From Sediminibacterium ginsengisoli (GTDB lineage Bacteria; Bacteroidota; Bacteroidia; Chitinophagales; Chitinophagaceae): 5,015 nucleotides of DNA. A program made the position numbers and the translations under genes. Numbering within the stretch: position 1 is the first letter of the stretch; each line of letters opens with the position of its first letter. Shown here piece after piece: positions 1 through 5,015 of this stretch. The stretch is from the NCBI GenBank assembly GCA_945860335.1, contig CAMAQW010000141.1:1-5015 (forward strand). Reading direction: 5' to 3'. The notes below the pieces were generated by a model. That model did no database searches. It was given only the letters and a program-made list of their open reading frames with translations, and was not told the origin of the DNA.

Positions 1-600
1 TGAGATGATAGAATCGATATAAAATGAAATAATATGGAGTGTATTTAAAATAACGATCGCTCCTTGAAAAACAGCCAAAGCAAGTAATGAATAAAGTAAC
101 CAAGAAACCCAATGATTCACCTTGGCATCATACAAATTTTGATTGTTTCTTTTGTTATACAATTGAATGGCTAAATAAACAAATGAAGAAAGTACAATAA
201 AAGCACTAATTGCGAAAAATATATTGTGAGCAAGTGTTAAATTGAACACTACCTTTTGGGCTATAATTTCAGGAAATTGAAACCCCATGCAAATTTCAAC
301 AATAAAGAAAAGCAGATGAAAAGCTTCTACAAAAATAATGAATTTAGGCACTTTTTTTAGCACAATAAGAAACAGCATATTAAGCACCAAAATAGCCCCT
401 ATAATTCTTGAAATTTCTTTATAATAAGGGATAGAATAACCCGAAAAATTTAAAAAATCAAAAAAACTTGACGTTGTAAAACAAATAATTGTAAACAGCA
501 TGTAATACTTGAGTAAACTAAATTTTTGATTCCCTTTTATGTTTTCAAAAATAGAAAACACACCAAGCATCGTTATGGCAAAAGCAAAAGTTGCATACAT
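1..600 (-). CDS. Polytopic membrane protein, N-terminal part (runs off the left edge)
   Basis: Reading the minus strand from the ATG at 600-598, the frame stays open for 200 codons to the window edge, so the C-terminus is missing. An in-frame TAA lies 21 bases upstream of this ATG, which makes it the first available ATG. The protein is strongly hydrophobic, with about six membrane segments visible near residues 3-18, 32-50, 64-81, 86-105, 123-148 and 165-194, joined by short loops. The longest polar stretch (about 149-163, rich in N, K and R) precedes the last segment. There is no cleavable signal peptide and no recognisable enzymatic motif. The layout resembles N-terminal multi-TM sensor regions that Bacteroidota attach to AraC/LuxR-type or histidine-kinase output domains, but that is only a guess because the output end lies outside the window. 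It sits 38 bases downstream of the SGNH hydrolase gene on the same strand and could be read through from it. Confident that it is a real coding frame; function unknown. Confidence 0.75.
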   Translation of the reverse strand, partial: MYATFAFAITMLGVFSIFENIKGNQKFSLLKYYMLFTIICFTTSSFFDFLNFSGYSIPYYKEISRIIGAILVLNMLFLIVLKKVPKFIIFVEAFHLLFFIVEICMGFQFPEIIAQKVVFNLTLAHNIFFAISAFIVLSSFVYLAIQLYNKRNNQNLYDAKVNHWVSWLLYSLLALAVFQGAIVILNTLHIISFYIDSIIS

Positions 601-638
601 GCGTGCAATTATAAGATATTACACAATCTACTAAAAAT

Positions 639-1295
639 TTATTTTACTACTTCCGCTATCAATTTAGCTTGTGCTGCAACACCAAGTTCATTTACATGGA
701 TACCATCGCCGGTAAAAAGGCTTTTATCATTAACGGTTAATCCAAAAAAGTCAAGCACCGTAATGCCTTTATTATTACAAAAATCACTAACATGTTTATT
801 TCTTTCAATCACATCAGCGTGATAGGCATCAAAGGCGTCAAGTTTATTAGGTACGCGCCTAGCTGTGGTGTTGGCCCATACAAATTTAACAGATGGATTG
901 TTTTTAGTGAGCAGCTTATACACTTTTGAAATGTCTGCAGCATACTCGCTAGGGGTAAACAAAACACCATGAAGGCCGTTATTAAAAAAGATATAATCAA
1001 ATTTGTGTTTAGCCAATAGGCCTGCAAGCTGGGGCAAAAATGTGGCATCTCCCATACTTAATGAAGTAGTAATTTTACTTACAACCGCTTTGTCTTTTAA
1101 TAAATTAGTTACCACCGGATAGTAACGCTCAACATGAGAATCGCCAATTAAAAGCACATTGGGTAAATTTTGTTCAGGGGTACTTTTTACAATCCACGAA
1201 TGGTTCCAACTAATGGATTCGTTATTATAACTCTTTGTTTGAGCCTGCATAGACATAGACGCTAACAACAATAAAAAAAGGATTGTATTTTTCAT
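639..1295 (-). CDS. Secreted SGNH/GDSL-family hydrolase (probable carbohydrate esterase)
   Basis: This 218-residue protein begins with a signal peptide (residues 1-18, hydrophobic core ILFLLLLA, likely cleavage after MQA before Q19), so it acts in the periplasm or outside the cell. The SGNH blocks are in order. Block I is LLIGDSHVE (49-56) with nucleophile Ser53. A block II glycine is probably Gly82 in SLSMGD. Block III is FFNNGLHG (103-110), supplying the oxyanion-hole Asn. Block V is DGIHVNELG (197-205), with catalytic Asp197 and His200. The length fits a single-domain member. Known members hydrolyse esters, often acetyl groups on sugars; the exact substrate cannot be read from sequence. 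The start codon lies six bases beyond the GH43 stop codon (five bases between them), implying co-transcription and translational coupling, and suggesting a role in deacylating the glycan that GH43 attacks. A lipase or peptidoglycan O-acetyl esterase role is possible but less favoured by context. Family call is firm, substrate is inference. Confidence 0.9.
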   Translation of the reverse strand: MKNTILFLLLLASMSMQAQTKSYNNESISWNHSWIVKSTPEQNLPNVLLIGDSHVERYYPVVTNLLKDKAVVSKITTSLSMGDATFLPQLAGLLAKHKFDYIFFNNGLHGVLFTPSEYAADISKVYKLLTKNNPSVKFVWANTTARRVPNKLDAFDAYHADVIERNKHVSDFCNNKGITVLDFFGLTVNDKSLFTGDGIHVNELGVAAQAKLIAEVVK

Positions 1296-1300
1296 ACGGT

Positions 1301-2848
1301 TTAATTTACACTTGAAGATATCATTTCTACAAAACCAGCATCGTTAGTGGTTCGCTCTCCAGAACAAAAGATTCCCATTTTTGCCCCTACCCATTTGCCC
1401 GGCTTAGCTACAAACTTTTCACCAGCACTTGCGTATGATTTACCATCGGCACTATATGCAAAGCTAGCTATGGCGCCTGCTTTAACGGTCAGGCTTAAAT
1501 AAATGCTACCACTTACACGATCTGTTATTATTTGCTTTTGTTCTTTACCATTTTTTTCGGCACCTAAACAACGCACAAAAACTAACTGATTGCCAGTTGC
1601 CGTTTTTTCTAGACCTAAATACGCATAGTCTAGTCCAAATAAAATGAGCCCCGTTTTTTCACCAACCTGGTTGGGCTTAAAATGTAGTTGCACCCTAAAC
1701 ACAAAACTATCCGCTGGAATTTTTTGTAGGTACAAATTAGGCGCGTTCCATAAATTTTGTGTGCTATCTTGTTTTGTAACCGCATAAAAACGGTCTACCC
1801 CATTTAAATTCATTTTCCAATGCGGCATAGGGTTAGCCTGCCACTGCCACAATAAGTTTGGATAAACCGTTTCAGTTAATTGCGCTTTTACTACCCCTGG
1901 AGCCGCGTGCGTTGTTACAGGATTTCCAATAGTTGCACCAGAACTATGTGCCCCAATAATTGGCCAATCATTTTTCCAAACCATGGGTTGTAAGTGTACA
2001 ATTCTACCATAGGCTTCTTTATCCTGAAAATGTAAAAACCAACTTTCGCCAGTTGGAGTTTCAAGGTATGCCCCTTGGTGCGGTCCATTTACAGTCGTTG
2101 TGCCCTGCTCCATTACAACACGACGCTCATAAGGGCCATATACATTTTTAGACCTTAACACCGTTTGCCATCCTGTTGCTACACCACCTGCTGGCGCAAA
2201 AATATAATACCAACCATTACGCTTGTAAAACTTAGGACCCTCAATGGTTGGATCTATTTCATGACCATCATAAATCAAGTTTGGCTTGCCTATAACCTTG
2301 GTAGCCGTTTTATCTAATTCTTTAACTACTAAAATACTTTTAATACCGGCTCTACTTCCTGCATAAGCGTGCACCAAATAATTTTTACCATCGGTGTCCC
2401 AAAGTGGACAAGGATCAATAAGACCTTTACCCGCTTCTACCAAAACAGGAGCACTCCATGGGCCTTCAATATTTTTTGATGTTACTACATAAATTCCAAA
2501 ATCAGGATCGGGATAATAAATATAAAATTGATTGTTATGGTATCTAATACTTGGCGCCCATACACCACCACCATGACGTACGGTATTAAAATGATCTTGA
2601 GGTGTTAAAACAGAAAGTGCATGACCAATCAATTGCCAATGCACTAAATCGTAAGATTTTAAAATAGGAAGCCCAGGCACATGATTAAAACTAGAAGCAG
2701 TCATATAATAGGCGTCTCCTACCCTGATGGCATCCGGATCTGAATAATCGAGCGGCAATACCGGATTGGTATAGGTGTTTTGCTTAGCTGTTTGAGCCGA
2801 CGCAATACTCGAAAACAGTAAACAAAAAAATAAAACCTTTTGTAACAT
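1301..2848 (-). CDS. Secreted glycoside hydrolase family 43 (beta-xylosidase / alpha-L-arabinofuranosidase type)
   Basis: Encodes 515 residues if started at the ATG at 2848-2846. I chose this start because it gives a clean signal peptide (residues 1-18, VLFFCLLFSSIASA, cleavage before Q19). A longer frame opens at 2884 but puts twelve charged/polar residues in front. The five-bladed propeller domain (about 25-310) shows the three GH43 acids: Asp37 in YSDPDAIRVG (general base), Asp145 in GLIDPCPLWDTDGK (pKa modulator) and Glu203 in IEGPKFYKRNGWYY (general acid). Residues about 330-515 form a beta-sandwich like the GH43 C-terminal domain (laminin-G/concanavalin-like). This two-domain plan and length match enzymes that release xylose or arabinose from xylan or arabinan side chains. 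The exact linkage is not predictable here. It is the first gene of an operon with the SGNH hydrolase, five bases downstream, and is divergent from the nuclease gene. No truncation or lost catalytic residue is seen. Confidence 0.93.
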   Translation of the reverse strand: MLQKVLFFCLLFSSIASAQTAKQNTYTNPVLPLDYSDPDAIRVGDAYYMTASSFNHVPGLPILKSYDLVHWQLIGHALSVLTPQDHFNTVRHGGGVWAPSIRYHNNQFYIYYPDPDFGIYVVTSKNIEGPWSAPVLVEAGKGLIDPCPLWDTDGKNYLVHAYAGSRAGIKSILVVKELDKTATKVIGKPNLIYDGHEIDPTIEGPKFYKRNGWYYIFAPAGGVATGWQTVLRSKNVYGPYERRVVMEQGTTTVNGPHQGAYLETPTGESWFLHFQDKEAYGRIVHLQPMVWKNDWPIIGAHSSGATIGNPVTTHAAPGVVKAQLTETVYPNLLWQWQANPMPHWKMNLNGVDRFYAVTKQDSTQNLWNAPNLYLQKIPADSFVFRVQLHFKPNQVGEKTGLILFGLDYAYLGLEKTATGNQLVFVRCLGAEKNGKEQKQIITDRVSGSIYLSLTVKAGAIASFAYSADGKSYASAGEKFVAKPGKWVGAKMGIFCSGERTTNDAGFVEMISSSVN

Positions 2849-2855
2849 ATTGTAA

Positions 2856-2869
2856 GTTAATAAATTAAC
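2856..2869. promoter_or_regulatory. Perfect inverted repeat upstream of the GH43 start (possible operator)
   Basis: GTTAAT-AA-ATTAAC is a perfect palindrome with 6-bp arms and a 2-bp centre. It ends seven bases before the preferred GH43 start codon. Its place in the leader fits a repressor site or a structure affecting translation, but it is all A/T apart from the two ends, and such palindromes arise by chance in AT-rich DNA. No known regulator is recognised. Confidence 0.25.
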
Positions 2870-2893
2870 GATTTCATCATGCAATGTGCATTA

Positions 2894-2920
2894 TTGAAAC
2901 AATAAATATAACTAAAATTG
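2894..2920 (+). promoter_or_regulatory. Candidate Bacteroidota-type promoter for the nuclease gene
   Basis: TTG at 2894-2896, then 16 bases, then TAAAATTG at 2913-2920. The Bacteroidota primary sigma factor consensus is TTG near -33 and TAnnTTTG near -7. The second box has one mismatch, and the spacing is slightly shorter than usual. It would give a leader of about 30 bases before the ATG at 2958. Positional fit is good but the match is imperfect, so this is tentative. I see no equally good promoter for the divergent GH43 operon in the same gap. Confidence 0.3.
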
Positions 2921-2943
2921 CAACTTAAATTATTTATGAACTT

Positions 2944-2949
2944 AAGGGA
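2944..2949 (+). promoter_or_regulatory. Possible ribosome binding site of the nuclease gene
   Basis: AAGGGA lies eight bases before the ATG at 2958 and partly matches AAGGAG. Bacteroidota rely little on Shine-Dalgarno pairing, so it supports rather than decides this start. The start itself is supported by the lipoprotein signal peptide that follows at once. Confidence 0.3.
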
Positions 2950-2957
2950 CTCATTCA

Positions 2958-4373
2958 ATGAAAAAACTATTAACAAGTATGCTACTCGTCCTAGCATTAC
3001 TAGGATGTAAGAAAAACGACACCGCAACACCGATCACAACCGCCGCAGTTTATGTACACGTGCCCGCGCCATTCGTTATCAAAGAAGACTTTGAAATGGG
3101 AACCAAAGCCGCCTATGCCATTGGTCCTGTTACCATCAAAACAGGCATCTGGTCTTTTGATGATGCACTACTTGGCAAGCTAGCCACCGATATCAAAAAC
3201 AACACACAATCTGTTAGACTTAGAACAGGAAAAATTGAAATGAATTTTGATATTGATAGTTTATCAATGATTAAAATAAGCCACGCAAAATTTGGTAGCG
3301 ATGGTAATTCAGAACTTACCGTTTGGATGTCTACAGACAAAGGTGCTACCTACGCTCAAATTGGAACACCGCTTACAACCAATAGTTCAACATTTATTAC
3401 AGACTCCATAAAAATTACAGGTAATAAACCGGTAAGATTTCAAATCAGAAAAATTGGTACCACACGTGTAAATATTGATGATATCATTTTTATTGGTGCC
3501 GGTAAGCCAGGCATCGTTTTTAATGAGCCAGCAGACAATACCCCAGACACAACCAATTATAGCACCCCTGCTCCAGGCAGAGGCCTTCCTGCAGGAAGCG
3601 GGCCAGATGTTCCACCTTCTGATGGCGATAACAGCAACATGCTATTTGGAAATCCTTCTAACGCAACTAACAGCGCGGCTGTCACAGAAAATTATTTAAT
3701 TGATAAAAAATATTACGTCGTTTCTTACAGTAGTTCAAGAGCTACACCTAACTGGGTTTCTTGGCATTTGGATGAAACTTATTTAGGTAGCACGCCAAGA
3801 CAAGATAATTTTGCTGCCTTTTTAGGATTACCTACTGGCTATTACCAAGTTCAAAGTAATAGCTATAGTGGTTCAGGATTTGATAGAGGACATAACTGCC
3901 CGTCTGCGGATAGAACTAGCTCTGTAGAAGCAAATAGCTCAACTTTTTTAATGACCAACATGATTCCACAAGCCCCACAAAACAACCAAAGAACTTGGGC
4001 CGATGTTGAAACTTTATTAAGAGCAGAAGTAAATAAAGGCTACGAAGTGTATACCATTATGGGTAGCTACGGCAAGGGAGGAATAGGCTCTACTGGCTTT
4101 GCAGAAACAATTAATAACGGTAAAGTAACCGTACCAAAAAGAGTATGGAAAATTGCGATCATTTTACCTAAAGGCAATGGTGACTTAGCAAGAACAAACG
4201 CAGACACAAGAATACTTGCAATAGACACACCCAATGAAAACACACTAGATACCGACTGGAAAAAATATATTACAACAGTGGATGCTATTGAAAAAGCAAC
4301 TGGGTATGACCTGCTATCTAAACTTAGCACGGATTTGCAAAAAAAATTACAATCCAAGATCTATGTGCCGTAG
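2958..4373 (+). CDS. Lipoprotein DNA/RNA non-specific endonuclease (NUC1, His-Asn-metal superfamily)
   Basis: A 471-residue lipoprotein: residues 1-16 are a type II signal peptide and the lipobox LLGC ends at Cys17, so it is membrane-anchored, possibly on the cell surface (CKKND follows the cysteine). Residues about 38-181 form a beta-rich domain (EDFEMGTKAAY ... VNIDDIIFIG) resembling the jelly-roll modules of exported Bacteroidota proteins; its role may be substrate or surface binding. A P/D/S/T/N-rich linker covers about 186-240. The nuclease domain (about 245-465) carries DRGHNCPSADR with catalytic base His312, TNMIPQAPQNNQRTW with Asn334 and the likely Mg-binding Asn343, and Glu351. The spacing matches Serratia nuclease (His89, Asn110, Asn119, Glu127) almost exactly, so it should be active on DNA and RNA. 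It probably scavenges phosphate and nucleosides or digests extracellular DNA. No immunity or toxin-delivery partner is adjacent, which argues against a toxin. It is transcribed away from GH43 and converges on the right-edge gene. Confidence 0.94.
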   Translation: MKKLLTSMLLVLALLGCKKNDTATPITTAAVYVHVPAPFVIKEDFEMGTKAAYAIGPVTIKTGIWSFDDALLGKLATDIKNNTQSVRLRTGKIEMNFDIDSLSMIKISHAKFGSDGNSELTVWMSTDKGATYAQIGTPLTTNSSTFITDSIKITGNKPVRFQIRKIGTTRVNIDDIIFIGAGKPGIVFNEPADNTPDTTNYSTPAPGRGLPAGSGPDVPPSDGDNSNMLFGNPSNATNSAAVTENYLIDKKYYVVSYSSSRATPNWVSWHLDETYLGSTPRQDNFAAFLGLPTGYYQVQSNSYSGSGFDRGHNCPSADRTSSVEANSSTFLMTNMIPQAPQNNQRTWADVETLLRAEVNKGYEVYTIMGSYGKGGIGSTGFAETINNGKVTVPKRVWKIAIILPKGNGDLARTNADTRILAIDTPNENTLDTDWKKYITTVDAIEKATGYDLLSKLSTDLQKKLQSKIYVP

Positions 4374-4386
4374 GCACATAGATCTT
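4356..4386. terminator. Hairpin terminator between convergent genes, overlapping the nuclease stop codon
   Basis: AAGATCTATGTGCC (4356-4369) and GGCACATAGATCTT (4373-4386) are perfect reverse complements around a 3-base loop, GTA. The left arm encodes the final residues of the nuclease (KIYVP), and the TAG stop (4371-4373) begins in the loop. The right arm ends nine bases before the minus-strand stop codon at 4397-4395. The T-tract on the plus strand is short (CTTT, then an A-run and TTTATT). On the minus strand a run of eight T (4346-4339) lies nine bases past the stem. It therefore probably works as a bidirectional terminator or 3'-end stabiliser rather than a textbook intrinsic terminator in either direction. 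Confidence 0.75.
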
Positions 4387-4394
4387 TAAAAAAT

Positions 4395-5015
4395 TTATTC
4401 AACTGTAATTTCATCACAAAAAAGCCAAGCCTTTCCACCATTGCCTGCATGCCAGCTAGGGCATACACCGGTATTAGTTGCTACCACTTTTACAAAACGG
4501 GCCTGCGCTTTTTTTGCAGCACTAATTTTTACAACGCCAGCAGCTTCTGCACTTTTTGGTGTTGCCACTTTTTGTGTAGTTAGTAGCTGATATTTTTTAC
4601 CATCCACCGATGTGTACACACTAAATTGTTTTGGTAAAAAAATCCATTCACTGTGTCTTTTTAAAAAAGAACCAGATACTTTATTGATAGACTTTGCAGT
4701 TCCTAAATCAATAACCGCCTCTATATTTTTTTGCTCAAATCCCAACCAGTTTTTATGAAAGTCTTTTGCGTTACCCTTAATACCATCTACTAAACTTACC
4801 GGCCCCATGGCACTGTACTGATTGGCATAATTTGGCGCAAGTGTTAATGCATGTTTTCCTTTAACAATGGTAAGTTCCGACGTTTCACTTGGCATTTTAC
4901 CAGGCACATAACTTACTGCTTTTAAAAGCCCACTTTTTGTTACTAAAATAGGTGAGGCATATACTGCAGATCCTAAATTAGGCTCCGTGCCATCTGTTGT
5001 AAAACGAATCGTTGC
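4395..5015 (-). CDS. C-terminal part of a secreted glycoside hydrolase, probably GH20 beta-N-acetylhexosaminidase (runs off the right edge)
   Basis: The minus-strand frame is open from the window edge to the TAA at 4397-4395, giving 206 residues without a stop, so the N-terminus and catalytic domain are missing. A GTG at 4907 can be read as a start but cuts a domain in half; it is an internal codon. Residues 1 to about 45 contain TIRFTTDGTEPN ... AVY ... GLLKAVSYVPGKMPS, the pattern of the chitobiase/beta-hexosaminidase C-terminal domain. Residues about 60-206 form an F5/8 type C (discoidin, CBM32-like) domain: LVDGIKG, NWLGFEQKNIEAVIDLG, FSVYTSVDGKKY, ARFVKVVATN and a final CDEITVE. This pair at the C-terminus is common in Bacteroidota GH20 enzymes that remove terminal GlcNAc/GalNAc, and also occurs in some other hydrolases such as fucosidases. 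The catalytic class is inferred from the accessory domains only. It converges on the nuclease gene. Confidence 0.8.
   Translation of the reverse strand, partial: ATIRFTTDGTEPNLGSAVYASPILVTKSGLLKAVSYVPGKMPSETSELTIVKGKHALTLAPNYANQYSAMGPVSLVDGIKGNAKDFHKNWLGFEQKNIEAVIDLGTAKSINKVSGSFLKRHSEWIFLPKQFSVYTSVDGKKYQLLTTQKVATPKSAEAAGVVKISAAKKAQARFVKVVATNTGVCPSWHAGNGGKAWLFCDEITVE

Noticed and set aside
606..613. TATAATTG on the minus strand as a -7 promoter box for the membrane-protein gene
   Set aside because: It ends only five bases before the start codon, and the only nearby TTG is 11 bases upstream, which is wrong spacing for a Bacteroidota promoter.
631..647. AT-only stem (TAAAA/TTTTA) after the SGNH stop as a terminator
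   Set aside because: Five A-T pairs make a negligible stem, and such sequences are expected by chance at this base composition.
526..822. 98-codon plus-strand open frame
   Set aside because: It lies across the start of the membrane-protein gene, the gap and the 3' part of the SGNH gene on the other strand; both of those have far stronger coding evidence. No domain or export signal is seen in it.
809..1048. 79-codon minus-strand frame inside the SGNH gene
   Set aside because: It is an out-of-frame shadow; the SGNH catalytic blocks are all in the other frame.
4067..4357. 96-codon minus-strand frame with hydrophobic stretches opposite the nuclease gene
   Set aside because: It is antisense to the conserved nuclease domain, and its hydrophobic appearance follows from the complementary codons. 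It has no independent support.
2958..4373. Nuclease as a secreted antibacterial toxin
   Set aside because: It has a lipoprotein signal and a beta-rich domain but no secretion-system adaptor, no Rhs/PAAR/VgrG region and no small immunity gene next to it. A scavenging nuclease is the simpler reading.

Overview
The window looks like chromosome of a member of the Bacteroidota, probably from the Chitinophagaceae/Sphingobacteriia side, although the exact family is a guess. It is AT-rich, Shine-Dalgarno sequences are weak or absent, and most gene products carry export signals. The architectures are typical of the phylum: GH43 with a C-terminal beta-sandwich, SGNH esterase, lipoprotein nuclease, and a chitobiase-type domain followed by F5/8-C.

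Layout from left to right. (1) Positions 1-600, minus strand: the N-terminal 200 residues of a polytopic membrane protein whose frame runs off the left edge. (2) 639-1295, minus: a secreted SGNH/GDSL hydrolase. (3) 1301-2848, minus: a secreted glycoside hydrolase family 43 enzyme (beta-xylosidase / alpha-L-arabinofuranosidase type). Only five bases separate it from the SGNH gene, so the two almost certainly form an operon, GH43 first. (4) 2849-2957: a divergent intergenic region with candidate control elements. (5) 2958-4373, plus: a lipoprotein DNA/RNA non-specific endonuclease with an extra N-terminal beta-rich domain. (6) 4356-4386: a perfect 14-bp hairpin whose left arm is the last codons of the nuclease gene and whose loop begins its stop codon; it sits between two convergent genes. 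(7) 4395-5015, minus: the C-terminal 206 residues of a large secreted enzyme, with a chitobiase/hexosaminidase C-terminal-type domain followed by F5/8 type C (discoidin), most likely a GH20 beta-N-acetylhexosaminidase.

The common theme is breakdown of polymers outside the cytoplasm: debranching or trimming of (acetylated) arabinoxylan-like glycans by GH43 plus SGNH, extracellular nucleic acid by the nuclease, and probably amino-sugar glycans by the enzyme at the right edge. No SusC/SusD pair, sulfatase or dedicated regulator is visible, so this cannot be called a complete polysaccharide utilisation locus from this window. I found no RNA gene, CRISPR array, insertion sequence or phage feature, and no convincing sign of an undescribed system. 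The most open questions are the membrane protein at the left edge and the N-terminal domain of the nuclease.
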